Position numbers and translations under genes: made by a program
Part shown: in pieces, positions 1-7,641 of the stretch
Layout of the letters: each line of letters begins with the position of its first letter
Numbering within the stretch: position 1 is the first letter of the stretch
Notes under the pieces: generated by a model
Database searches by the model: none
What the model saw: only the letters and a program-made list of their open reading frames with translations
Told to the model about the DNA's origin: nothing
DNA from: JBEAOO01 sp041164825
GTDB lineage: Bacteria > Pseudomonadota > Gammaproteobacteria > Burkholderiales > Burkholderiaceae_C
Assembly (NCBI GenBank): GCA_041164825.1
Contig: JBEAOO010000201.1
Span: forward strand, 1 to 25,078
DNA length: 25,078 nucleotides
Direction of reading: 5' to 3'

Positions 1-126
1 CACGTGGTGCAACTGTGCCGCCGCGTGGCCGAGCTGCCGCGGGTGCGCGCCTACTTGAAGAGCGAGCGCCGCATCGCGTTCAACGAGCAGGGCATCTTCC
101 GCTGCTACCCTGAACTGGACCTCTGA
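1..126 (+). CDS. Glutathione S-transferase family protein, C-terminal fragment (5' end outside window)
   Basis: An open frame runs in from the left edge and stops with TGA at 124-126, giving the last 41 residues of a protein. The tail reads AYLKSERRIAFNEQGIFRCY followed by PELDL. This resembles the C-terminal end of cytosolic glutathione S-transferases of Burkholderiales, where an 'ERR-PFN--GIFRHYPELD' ending is common. The catalytic thioredoxin-like domain is not in the window, so substrate and activity cannot be judged. The stop lies 6 bases before the cho start on the same strand, so the two genes may be cotranscribed. The family call rests only on this tail. Confidence 0.6.
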   Translation, partial: HVVQLCRRVAELPRVRAYLKSERRIAFNEQGIFRCYPELDL

Positions 127-132
127 GCGCCC

Positions 133-1005
133 ATGCCGCGCCCGCCGCGCCAGCGTTTTGCGGGCTTTGTGCCCGAGCTTGCGTTTGAAGACCCGGTGCA
201 TTTGCGTGCTGCCATCAACGAGCTGCCCGCACTGCCCGGCGTCTACACCTTCCACGGCGACGACGAGTTGCTGCCGCTCTACATCGGCAAGAGCGTGAAC
301 CTGCGCGCGCGCGTGCTCTCGCACCTGCGCAATGCCGACGAGGCGCGGATGCTGCGCCAAGCCAAACGCATCAGCCACATCCGCACCGCCGGTGAGATCG
401 GCGCGCTGCTGCTGGAGGCGCAGATGATCAAACAGCTGCAGCCGCTGATGAACCAAAAGCTGCGCCGCAACCGGCAGTTGTGTTCGCTGCTGATGGGCGA
501 GGGCGCGGCGGCGCCGGAGGTGGTGTATTCCAACGCCCTTAATTTTGCGACCGAGCCCGCGCTGTATGGCCTGTTCAGCAGCCGGCACGCGGCGCTGGAC
601 CGGCTGCGCGAGCTGGCCGACGAGGCCAAGCTGTGCCACGGTGTGCTGGGCTTGGAGAAGCTCAGCGCCGGCCGCGCGTGTTTTCGCGCCAGCCTGCGCC
701 AGTGCGCGGGCGCCTGCCGGGGGGACGAAGCGCCAGCCCTGCACCGTGCGCGTTTGCTGATGGCGCTCGATGCGCTGCGCGTGGCCTGCTGGCCGCACCC
801 GGGCGCGGTCGCCTTGATCGAACGCGACCCCGAGACCGGCACGGTGGATCACCTGGTGATCCGCAACTGGTGCTACCTCGGCCGCGCCCACACCTTGGCC
901 CAGGCCCGCCAACTGGACCAAGTGGCCGCCGGGTTTGACGCCGACGGCTACCGCATCCTCTGCCGCCCACTGCTGAGCGGCGAGGCGGAGGTGGTGGCGC
1001 TGTGA
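133..1005 (+). CDS. cho: Excinuclease Cho (UvrC-homologous GIY-YIG endonuclease)
   Basis: The 290-residue product has the GIY-YIG nuclease domain at its N terminus: GVY at 36-38, YIG at 50-52, the conserved Arg in NLRAR at about 58, and a LLLEAQMIKQLQP segment carrying the likely metal-binding Glu. The length and the lack of the UvrB-binding, RNase H-like and helix-hairpin-helix parts of full UvrC match Cho (about 295 residues in E. coli). Cho makes the 3' incision in nucleotide excision repair together with UvrA and UvrB, mainly at lesions UvrC handles poorly. The ATG at 133 follows the upstream stop by 6 bases. E. coli cho is SOS-induced, but no LexA box can be assessed here because the likely promoter lies outside the window. 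Confidence 0.9.
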   Translation: MPRPPRQRFAGFVPELAFEDPVHLRAAINELPALPGVYTFHGDDELLPLYIGKSVNLRARVLSHLRNADEARMLRQAKRISHIRTAGEIGALLLEAQMIKQLQPLMNQKLRRNRQLCSLLMGEGAAAPEVVYSNALNFATEPALYGLFSSRHAALDRLRELADEAKLCHGVLGLEKLSAGRACFRASLRQCAGACRGDEAPALHRARLLMALDALRVACWPHPGAVALIERDPETGTVDHLVIRNWCYLGRAHTLAQARQLDQVAAGFDADGYRILCRPLLSGEAEVVAL

Positions 1006-1119
1006 CCGGCTGGGGTGGTGGCTGGCGCTGAATGTGCCAGGCTGCGCCTTCCGGTTCAAAGATCGCAGCACCACAAGCACCGCGGCGTTCGTCCGCGTGG
1101 CATGCCACCACCGGTTCAG

Positions 1120-1193
1120 GGAGCGCTGGGCCGCATTCGCTTTGCGCAGGCCGGCGGAGGACACGGTGCAAAGCGAATGCGGCACAGCGCTCC
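1120..1193. repeat. Near-perfect 26-bp inverted repeat with 22-base loop
   Basis: The left arm (1120-1145) and right arm (1168-1193) are reverse complements over 26 bases with one mismatch (G1129 against A1184). The shared core is GCCGCATTCGCTTTGC. The loop, 1146-1167, is GC-rich. The hairpin sits in the 278-base gap between cho (+) and the CoA-transferase gene (-), where transcripts converge. The arms are much longer than a usual intrinsic terminator stem and no T-tract follows on either side. It could be a bidirectional transcription block or a copy of a dispersed repeat or small non-autonomous element. The rest of 1006-1283 holds no gene I can support. Confidence 0.85.
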
Positions 1194-1283
1194 GAGCACC
1201 CGCCTCGGGATGGCGTTCGACTCCTTACCGAGCAAGCACCTTCCCGGCCATGGCGCACTTTTACTTTTGACCGCAAGGCCCGA

Positions 1284-2582
1284 TCACATCAACCTCAACC
1301 GCCGCGCCTGCTCGCGCAACTCGGCGCGGAAGTTCGGGTGCGCAATCGCGATCAACGCTGCTGCGCGCTGGTGGGCCGAGCGCCCGCGCAGCTCGGCCAC
1401 GCCGTACTCCGTCACCACCCGGTCGACATCGTTTTTGCTGGTGCTCACATGGGTGCCGGGGCTGAGCACGGGCACGATGCGTGAGAGCGTGTCGCCCTTG
1501 GCGGTGGAGGGCAGCACGATGAACGACTGCCCGCCCTTGGATCGGTTGGCCGCGCGCACGAAATCGCTTTGCCCGCCGGTGCCGGAGTAGGGCAGCGCGC
1601 CCAGGCTCTCGGAGCCGCACTGGCCGAGCAAGTCGATCTGCAGCGTGGCGTTGATGGTGACGAGCTGGTCGTTGAGGCCGGCCAGCGCGGGGTCGTTGGT
1701 CACGTCTGCTGGGTGCATCTCCAGCGCCGGGTTGCGGTGCATGAAGTCGTAGAGCTTCTTGGAGCCGAGCGCGAAGGTGGCGAGCATCTTGCCGGGGTGC
1801 AGGTTTTTGCGCCGGTTGGTCACGGCGCCGCACTCGATCAGCTTCAGGATGCCGTCGCCGATCATCTCGGTGTGGATGCCCAGGTCGCGTTTCTCGGTGA
1901 GCTGCATCACCACCGCATCGGGGATGCCGCCGTAGCCGATCTGCAGCGTCGAGCCGTCGTCGATGCGCTCGGCCACGAACTGGCCGATGGCCTGCTGCAC
2001 CGGGCCGATGCTGGGCAGGCCCACTTCCTTGATCGGTGCCTCGCTCTCGATCCACGCTGCCACTTGCGACACATGCACGCGGCAGGCGCCGTGGGCTTGC
2101 GGCACGTTGGGGTTGACTTCCAGCACCACGGCGCGCGCTTGGGCCACGGCGGCCATCGTGTAGTCGGCGCCCAGGCTGAGCGCGAAGTAGCCGTCGTCGT
2201 CCATGGGGGCGGCCAGGCTGAAGACCACGTCGGAGGCGATCCGGCCTTGGCTGATCAGGCGCGGGATCTCGGAGAAGTGGTTGGGCGTGAAATCGACCCA
2301 GCCCTCTTGTCCGCCCTGGCGCGTGGCGCCGCCAAAAAAGAAGGCCACGTGGCGCACATGCTCCACGGTCTCGCGGTCGAGGTAGCCATAGGGCTGCACG
2401 GCCAAGATTTGCGACACCGTCACGTCGCGCCACTGCCGGCGTTGCGCCGACAAGGCGGTCAGCAGTGCGGGCGGCTCGGCCACGCCGGTGGGCACGATGA
2501 TCTGGTCGCCGCTGCGCACCAGGTGCATGGCGTCGGCGGCGGTGGCGCAGCGCTTGCGCTGCGCGTCGGTGTGAAAAGACAT
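1284..2582 (-). CDS. Acetyl-CoA hydrolase/CoA-transferase family protein (4-hydroxybutyrate/acetate CoA-transferase-like)
   Basis: Starting at the ATG whose complement is at 2580-2582, the product is 432 residues, the usual size of the Cat2/AbfT type of CoA-transferases. Visible family marks are YGGIPDAV at about 217-224, the HTEM segment at 237-240 whose Glu239 corresponds to the glutamate that forms the covalent CoA thioester, and GTGGQSDF at 334-341 in the C-terminal domain. The enzyme should move CoA between acetyl-CoA (or a similar donor) and a short carboxylate. The exact acceptor (acetate, 4-hydroxybutyrate, propionate, succinate) cannot be read from sequence. The frame stays open to 2894 but that stretch runs into the regulator gene. 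The 2582 start has a GAAGGG ribosome-binding sequence just upstream. It lies 92 bases downstream of the regulator on the same strand, so the two may form one transcript. Confidence 0.85.
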   Translation of the reverse strand: MSFHTDAQRKRCATAADAMHLVRSGDQIIVPTGVAEPPALLTALSAQRRQWRDVTVSQILAVQPYGYLDRETVEHVRHVAFFFGGATRQGGQEGWVDFTPNHFSEIPRLISQGRIASDVVFSLAAPMDDDGYFALSLGADYTMAAVAQARAVVLEVNPNVPQAHGACRVHVSQVAAWIESEAPIKEVGLPSIGPVQQAIGQFVAERIDDGSTLQIGYGGIPDAVVMQLTEKRDLGIHTEMIGDGILKLIECGAVTNRRKNLHPGKMLATFALGSKKLYDFMHRNPALEMHPADVTNDPALAGLNDQLVTINATLQIDLLGQCGSESLGALPYSGTGGQSDFVRAANRSKGGQSFIVLPSTAKGDTLSRIVPVLSPGTHVSTSKNDVDRVVTEYGVAELRGRSAHQRAAALIAIAHPNFRAELREQARRLRLM

Positions 2583-2600
2583 GGCAAACACCCTTCGGGC

Positions 2601-2618
2601 GCCGCGCCCGGGCGCGGC
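2601..2618. promoter_or_regulatory. Perfect 18-bp GC palindrome in the CoA-transferase leader
   Basis: GCCGCGCCCGGGCGCGGC is its own reverse complement and centres between 2609 and 2610. It lies 18-36 bases upstream of the minus-strand CoA-transferase start, just before the probable ribosome-binding site. It could be an operator, a 5' leader hairpin, or chance in very GC-rich DNA. No T-run follows it, so an intrinsic terminator is unlikely. Confidence 0.4.
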
Positions 2619-2674
2619 CGATCGCTGAAGTCTAGGCGCCGAGCCGGACGGCGGGCTGACGACGCGCAGGACGA

Positions 2675-3547
2675 TCAGCCGGTGCGGGGCTGCCAGCGCA
2701 GCCAACCCGCGCCGGAGGCATCGGCCTCGGGCCCTGCCGGGGCCGTGGCCACGCTGTGCGCGTCGGTCAGCCCATGCACGCCCTCGCCGGGCACCCCCAA
2801 GGCCAGCGGCGAGGTGGCGAGAAACAGCAGGTCGGGCGCGCCGTCGATCACGGCGGCCAGCGCCGCGCGATTGCTGCTCAGGCCGAGCGTGCACTCTTCG
2901 AGCACCATCAACGCGGCATGGGGGGCGATGCGTTGGGCGAGCAGGCCCAGCCGGGTCAGGCTGCGCGACACCGAGGCCGAGCCTGGCGCCGGAAACTGCA
3001 CCCGCCAGGCCCCACCGGCCAGGCGCGGTGCCAACCGCTCAGACAGCGCCTGCGCCATCAGCAGGCGTGTCGCTGCTGTGCCGCCGGTCAAGGTGATCAG
3101 GCGGTGGCTTTGCAGCAGCGCCAACAAGGGCGCCAGCAGCTTGGCCGGCAGGGGGGCCTCGGCCTGCCGGCCCGCACCGGTGGCGGGTGGGGGCGTGCTG
3201 ACCCGTTCCAGCCCCGGTGACGCGCTCAAGGCCTGCACGGGCGCCACCAGTTGGTAGCCGCGGCGCGGCACGGTGATCAGCGCTTGGCGGCCCAGCACCC
3301 GGCGCAGCGCCCACACCTGCACCTGCAGGTTGTTGGGTTCCACGGCCAGGCCGGGCCAGATCACGTCGTAAAGCTCATTGCTGCTGACCACGCGGCCGTG
3401 CCGCTCGATCAAGGCCATCAGCAAATCAAAGGCGCGACCGCCGATGCGGATTTCGCGCCCATTGGCGAACAGCAGGCGCGCGGCCGGCTGCACCAGCATG
3501 TCGCCCACGCGGTAGTGCGTAGACAGGGGCAAGGGCAGGGCGGACAT
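2675..3547 (-). CDS. Winged-helix (OmpR/PhoB-type) regulator with degenerate STAND-ATPase-like C-terminus
   Basis: Residues about 12-103 form a Trans_reg_C winged helix: a wing-and-recognition region with SSNELYDVIWPG and VQVWALRRVLG, ending in the typical TVPRRGYQLVAP. There is no receiver domain. After a Pro/Ala linker, residues 150-260 follow the layout of the NB-ARC/STAND ATPase found in large wHTH regulators: LITLTGGTAATRLLMAQAL in the Walker A place, ALMVLEE in the Walker B place (212-218), then FLATSPLALGVPGEGVHGL. The Walker A lysine is missing and the protein stops at 290 residues, whereas full-length relatives carry a complete ATPase and a TPR-like sensor. It therefore probably binds DNA but not ATP. 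Being upstream of the CoA-transferase, it may regulate that gene or the divergent globin-GGDEF gene; this is inference from position. Confidence 0.8.
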   Translation of the reverse strand: MSALPLPLSTHYRVGDMLVQPAARLLFANGREIRIGGRAFDLLMALIERHGRVVSSNELYDVIWPGLAVEPNNLQVQVWALRRVLGRQALITVPRRGYQLVAPVQALSASPGLERVSTPPPATGAGRQAEAPLPAKLLAPLLALLQSHRLITLTGGTAATRLLMAQALSERLAPRLAGGAWRVQFPAPGSASVSRSLTRLGLLAQRIAPHAALMVLEECTLGLSSNRAALAAVIDGAPDLLFLATSPLALGVPGEGVHGLTDAHSVATAPAGPEADASGAGWLRWQPRTG

Positions 3548-3631
3548 CGTTCAACGGCGAGGTGGGTTTGCAGCGCCAGTATCACCCCGCGGCGGCGTGG
3601 GGTCGTGCCACGTGGGCCGCGGCAGACGCCC

Positions 3632-3645
3632 TTAAAGAACTTTAA
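3632..3645. promoter_or_regulatory. AT-rich dyad TTAAAGAACTTTAA in divergent intergenic region
   Basis: A perfect 6+2+6 inverted repeat, TTAAAG-AA-CTTTAA, stands out as an AT island in the 239-base gap (3548-3786) between the winged-helix regulator (-) and the globin-GGDEF gene (+). A second small palindrome, CCACGTGG, is at 3608-3615. Both are candidate operator or promoter elements for the divergent pair. I could not place convincing -35/-10 boxes with good spacing. The rest of the gap shows nothing else I can support. Confidence 0.35.
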
Positions 3646-3786
3646 ATCTTGCAGCTGCGCGCCTCGCCGATGCTCGGGGCGCTGGGTGTTTGCCCCGGCT
3701 TGGCTGTCAGCGCGAATCGTGTAACTTGCGTTTGTCACTGGCCGCTATCGTTCAGCCCACCTGTTTTTCAGCCTTCTTTCTTGCCG

Positions 3787-5190
3787 ATGAACCGCTCCCC
3801 GACCTCCCCCGAGACGCTCCTGGCTTGGCGTCAGACCTGGCAAGACATCCGCGACATTGCGCCGCTCGCCACCCGCGAGCGGGTGGCTGCGGTGGTGCGG
3901 CGCGATGCCCGCGAACTGGCCGATGTGTTTTACACGGCCATGCTCGCCGATGTGGCCGTGGGCCACTTGCTCGACCACGCCATCGTCAACGAGCGCTTGC
4001 ACGCCTCGATGGTGCGCTGGCTGGTGCAGTTGTTTGACCCTGCGCCACCGCTGGACGAGACCATCGCGGTGCAGCAACGCACCGGCGAAGTCCATGCCCG
4101 CATCGGGGTGCCGGCCGACAAGGTGGCCAGCGGGGCGCGCACGCTCAAGCGCGCCATCGCCCGCAGCTTGGCGGCCGAGCACATGCCGCCGCAGGAGCTG
4201 ACCACCGCGGTGCAGTATGTGTACGAGCACATGGACATCGCCATCGACACGATGAACGCGACCACCTCGTCCAATGCCACGCGCATGACGCGCTCCGACG
4301 AGGCGTATCGGCTGTTTTTTCTCACCCAAAACCTGAAGACCGAGCGTGAGCGCCAGAAGTCGCAGTTGCTGGAGTGGGCGCACCAGATCTTGGTGCGCAA
4401 CTACTGGGAGGTGCGCGACGCCGACGACCCGGCTGCCGGCACCGATCCGGGGCGCTCGCAGTTCGAGTTGTGGCTGCAGCACAAGGCCTCGATGCTGTTT
4501 GAGAACTCGCCCGAACTGGCGCAGATCCATGCGCGCATCGCCACCATTGAGCACCACTTGTTGCCGCGCTTGAACCAGGCCCGCGCCAGCCACGAAGACG
4601 CGCGCCACATCGTGGGCACGCTGAACCAGGAGATCGAGGGCATCAAGACCACGCTCGGGCTGATGTTCGAGAAGGCCTCGGAGTTGGAGGAGGGGCGCGA
4701 TGGCGTCACGCGCTTGCTGAACCGGCGCTACTTCCCCGCCGTGGTCAAGCGCGAGATCGCGCTGGCGCAGTCCAGTGGCAGCTCGTTTGCGCTCTTGATG
4801 CTCGACATCGATCGTTTCGACACCATCGGCCAAGCGCTGGGCCTGGAGGCGGCGGATCTGGTGCTGTCGCAAGTGGCCGATGCGCTCAGCGACAGCGTGC
4901 GTGCGGGTGACTTCTTGTTCCGCATCGGCGACGACCGCTTCTTGATCTTGATGGTGGAGGCGCCAGCGGCATCGGTGCTGTCGGTGGCCCATGGCTTGCG
5001 CGAGCGCATTGCGCGCCAAAGCCTGCGCATGCACAACGGCACTGCGGCCACGCTCACGGTGAGCATCGGCACAGCGGTGCACGATGGCCACCCGGACTAC
5101 CAACGCCTGTTCGACCGCGCCGAAGCGGCGCTGCGTCAGGCGCGGCAGGCCGGCGGCAACCGGGTCGTGGCCGACGCAGCTTCGGTCTGA
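3787..5190 (+). CDS. DosC-like globin-coupled GGDEF protein with degenerate active site
   Basis: The 467-residue product matches E. coli DosC (460 residues) in layout: an N-terminal sensor globin (about 10-165) with a proximal heme His at H103 in GEVHARIGV, a middle helical region with FELWLQHKASMLFE, and a C-terminal GGDEF domain (about 305-467). Heme-bound O2 would be the input. The signature reads GDDRF (381-385) instead of GGDEF, so the second glycine and the catalytic Glu are replaced (by Asp and Arg). The guanine-contacting Asn of 'DxDxFKxIND' is Gly348. The product-binding I-site RxxD is intact as R372-A-G-D375. Cyclase activity is therefore doubtful and c-di-GMP binding possible. I chose ATG 3787 because the globin homology begins right after it; the frame stays open upstream to 3649 without protein-like sequence. 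No strong ribosome-binding site is visible. Confidence 0.9.
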   Translation: MNRSPTSPETLLAWRQTWQDIRDIAPLATRERVAAVVRRDARELADVFYTAMLADVAVGHLLDHAIVNERLHASMVRWLVQLFDPAPPLDETIAVQQRTGEVHARIGVPADKVASGARTLKRAIARSLAAEHMPPQELTTAVQYVYEHMDIAIDTMNATTSSNATRMTRSDEAYRLFFLTQNLKTERERQKSQLLEWAHQILVRNYWEVRDADDPAAGTDPGRSQFELWLQHKASMLFENSPELAQIHARIATIEHHLLPRLNQARASHEDARHIVGTLNQEIEGIKTTLGLMFEKASELEEGRDGVTRLLNRRYFPAVVKREIALAQSSGSSFALLMLDIDRFDTIGQALGLEAADLVLSQVADALSDSVRAGDFLFRIGDDRFLILMVEAPAASVLSVAHGLRERIARQSLRMHNGTAATLTVSIGTAVHDGHPDYQRLFDRAEAALRQARQAGGNRVVADAASV

Positions 5191-5288
5191 TCAACGGCGC
5201 GTTGCACCGAGCCGGCACGGCGGTCACCCGGGCTTCAAAAAGCGCGGGTATGCTGCGTCGGTCACGCCATCACAAACGGAGGTTTTTC

Positions 5289-6362
5289 ATGAAACTCACG
5301 ATGATCTGGTCGGCCTGCGCCTTGGCGCTGGGCGCATCCCTGGCCTCCCCGGTGATGGCGCAAGACGCCGGCAAGCTGCGGCTCATCACCTGGGCCGATT
5401 ACGTGCCTGCCGAGGTGGTGGCGCAGTTCAAAAAAGAGACCGGCATCGACGTCGAGATCACGCTCTCGAACAACGAAGAAATGATCTCCAAGCTGCGTGC
5501 CACCGGTGGCGCAGGTTTTGATCTGGCCCAGCCCTCACAAGACCGCATCACCGGCCCGCAGGCCGAGTACGGCATCTACAAGCCGATGGACCTGAGCAAG
5601 GTGAAAACCGAGCAGTTCATTGCGCCCATGCTCTCGGCCACGCGCACCAACACCACGCTCGATGGCAAGGTCTACGGCCTGCCGCACATCTGGGGCACCG
5701 ATGGCCTGGTGGTCAACACCAAGAGCGCCAAGATCAGCGACTACCCGGACCTCTGCAAGGCCGACGTGAAGGGCAAAACCGCCGTGCGCCTGAAGCGCCC
5801 GACGCTGCTGGCCTTTGCCTTCGCCGCCGGCAAAGACCCGTTCGCGCTCTACAGCAACGCCCCGGCCTACAGCGCGCTCATGGACGAGGTGGGCAAGACC
5901 CTGGCGGCCTGCAAGCCCAACCTCAAGTTTTTCTGGGACAACAAAGACCAACTGCTCAACGGCATGCGCGCCGGCGAGGTGGTGGGCGCCATGATGTGGG
6001 ACACCGGGGGCTGGAAGCTCAACCGCGACAGCGCCGACATCCAGTTCATCGCGCCAAAGTCGGGTGCCATGGGCTGGATCGACACCTTTGCGCTGCCCGC
6101 CAAGGGCCGCAACGATGACGCCGCCTACGCCTGGATCAACTTCAATATGCGCCCCGAGATTGCCGCCAAGGTGGCCACCTCGGCCGGCAACTTCTCGGCC
6201 TCCAAGGGCGCAGAGCAGTTCATGGAGTTGAAGCTCAAGCAGCAGTTCGCCGCCAGCTTCCCCGAGGCCGCACTCAAGGGCATCCATTGGTACCCGGCCG
6301 TGCCCGCCGGCATTGAAGAGATCGAAGGGCGCGTGCTCGACCGCGTCAAGGCCGCCAATTGA
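5289..6362 (+). CDS. Polyamine-type ABC transporter periplasmic substrate-binding protein (PotD/PotF-like)
   Basis: The 357-residue product starts at ATG 5289, preceded by a strong CGGAGG ribosome-binding site. A signal peptide is evident: a hydrophobic core at 5-20 and likely cleavage after SPVMA (residue 24). The mature start, KLRLITWADYVP, is the usual opening of PotD/PotF proteins. The GWIDTFALPAKG segment (W263, D265) corresponds to the Trp-x-Asp that cages the polyamine in PotD, and MWDTGGW lies shortly before it. It should capture spermidine, putrescine or a related amine in the periplasm and deliver it to the membrane complex encoded by the next three genes. The exact ligand is uncertain because this family also includes binders of other amines. 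Length is normal for the family. Confidence 0.88.
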   Translation: MKLTMIWSACALALGASLASPVMAQDAGKLRLITWADYVPAEVVAQFKKETGIDVEITLSNNEEMISKLRATGGAGFDLAQPSQDRITGPQAEYGIYKPMDLSKVKTEQFIAPMLSATRTNTTLDGKVYGLPHIWGTDGLVVNTKSAKISDYPDLCKADVKGKTAVRLKRPTLLAFAFAAGKDPFALYSNAPAYSALMDEVGKTLAACKPNLKFFWDNKDQLLNGMRAGEVVGAMMWDTGGWKLNRDSADIQFIAPKSGAMGWIDTFALPAKGRNDDAAYAWINFNMRPEIAAKVATSAGNFSASKGAEQFMELKLKQQFAASFPEAALKGIHWYPAVPAGIEEIEGRVLDRVKAAN

Positions 6363-6499
6363 GACGCTGTGAACGATCTCTGACATGTCCGCTCAACTCG
6401 CCCAGAACGCCCCCTCGGCTGCGCTTTGCGCCTTGATGGCGCCGCTCTGGACGGGTCGCTCGGCCACGCCAGATTCATTCACACCTTCTGACACGGCCC

Positions 6500-7639
6500 A
6501 TGGCTGACCTCCCAGGCGCTGCCGCAGCGCCCGACCTGGAAGCCCGCGCCGTGGGCAAACACTACGGCGCGTTCACTGCGGTGAAGGCGCTGTCGTTTGC
6601 GGTGCGGCGCGGCAGCTTCTTCTCCATCCTCGGCCCCTCGGGCTGTGGCAAGACCACGCTGCTGCGCATGATCGCGGGCTTCATTGCGCCCGACGAGGGC
6701 GACATCCACATCGGTGGCGCCTCCATGCGCGACGTGCCGCCCAACCGGCGGCCGGTCAACATGGTGTTCCAGCACCTGGCGCTGTTCCCCATGATGAACG
6801 TGGGCGAGAACGTGGGCTACGGCCTCACGCGGCGTGGCCTGCCCGCGGCCGACATCACGCGCCGCGTGGGCGAGATGCTGGAGCGCGTGGGCCTGGCGGG
6901 CGCGCAGGGCAAGCGCGTGGAGCAGCTCTCGGGCGGGCAAAAGCAGCGGGTGGCGATTGCCCGCAGCCTGGTGCTCGAACCCACGCTGCTGCTGCTCGAT
7001 GAGCCGCTGGGCGCGCTCGATCTGAAGCTGCGCGAGCACATGAAGATCGAGCTCAAGCAGCTGCAAGCCGCCTTCGGCACCACCTTCGTCTACATCACGC
7101 ACGACCAATCGGAAGCGCTGGTGCTGAGCGACCAGGTGGCCGTGATGAACGCGGGCCGCTTCGAGCAAGTGGGCTCGCCGCAGCAGCTGTATGACGAACC
7201 ACAGACGCCCTTTGTGGCGGGCTTTGTGGGCGCCAACAACCGCATGGCCGGGCGCGTGACGGCGATCGATGGCGATGCCGTGACGCTGGCCACGCCCGAG
7301 GGCTGGGTGCTGCACGCGCGGCGCAGCGGCGCGCTGGCGGTGGGCGAGGCCTGTGACGCCTTTGTGCGTCCCGAAGCGGCCAGCCTGGCGCGCGACGATG
7401 CGGCGGGCCGCGCCGCCTTGCCGGCAGGGCAGCCGCAGCACAGCGCGGTGGTGGAGAGCCTGCTGTTTGACGGCGCCAACTCGGCGGTGCTGCTGCGCGA
7501 GGCGGGCACGCAACTCGGGTTTCGCATTGCCCTGCCGCAAACCGGGCAGTTCAAAGGCCTGCGCGTGGGCGAGGCGGTGTGTTTCGCGTTCGACCCGCTG
7601 CAGGCCGTGTGCTTTCGGGCCGGTGCCCACGGCGGCTGA
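6500..7639 (+). CDS. Polyamine-type ABC transporter ATP-binding protein (PotA/PotG-like)
   Basis: The 379-residue ATPase has all nucleotide-binding motifs: Walker A GPSGCGKTT at 45-53, signature LSGGQ at 143-147, Walker B LLLLDEP with D167 and catalytic E168, and the switch His201 in THD. After residue 240 it continues into a C-terminal TOBE-type regulatory region, as in PotA. It powers import of the ligand captured by the upstream binding protein. A 137-base gap separates it from that gene, longer than the other gaps in the operon. The gap holds a small GCGCC-TTGAT-GGCGC hairpin at 6428-6442, which might limit read-through from the abundant binding-protein message, but this is weak. The ATG at 6500 is the first start that leaves room for the usual short N terminus. 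Confidence 0.93.
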   Translation: MADLPGAAAAPDLEARAVGKHYGAFTAVKALSFAVRRGSFFSILGPSGCGKTTLLRMIAGFIAPDEGDIHIGGASMRDVPPNRRPVNMVFQHLALFPMMNVGENVGYGLTRRGLPAADITRRVGEMLERVGLAGAQGKRVEQLSGGQKQRVAIARSLVLEPTLLLLDEPLGALDLKLREHMKIELKQLQAAFGTTFVYITHDQSEALVLSDQVAVMNAGRFEQVGSPQQLYDEPQTPFVAGFVGANNRMAGRVTAIDGDAVTLATPEGWVLHARRSGALAVGEACDAFVRPEAASLARDDAAGRAALPAGQPQHSAVVESLLFDGANSAVLLREAGTQLGFRIALPQTGQFKGLRVGEAVCFAFDPLQAVCFRAGAHGG

Positions 7640-7641
7640 GC

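Noticed and set aside
662..1276. 204-codon minus-strand frame spanning the 3' half of cho and the inverted repeat
   Set aside because: Most of it is antisense to cho and the rest is repeat sequence. There is no protein-like character or start signal.
2583..2894. Upstream extension of the CoA-transferase frame to a 536-residue protein
   Set aside because: The added residues are not homologous to the family and overlap the regulator gene. The ATG at 2582 gives the normal length and has a ribosome-binding site.
3745..5103. 452-codon minus-strand open frame opposite the globin-GGDEF gene
   Set aside because: It is rich in His, Arg and Val and without recognisable motifs. The plus-strand DosC-like reading explains the region fully.
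5249..5254. TATGCT resembling a -10 box upstream of the ABC binding-protein gene
   Set aside because: No acceptable -35 hexamer lies 16-18 bases upstream, so a promoter cannot be supported.
6385..6507. 40-residue open frame in the gap before the ABC ATPase gene, overlapping its start
   Set aside because: It has no ribosome-binding site and no recognisable features. A chance frame is as likely, so it is not listed as a gene.
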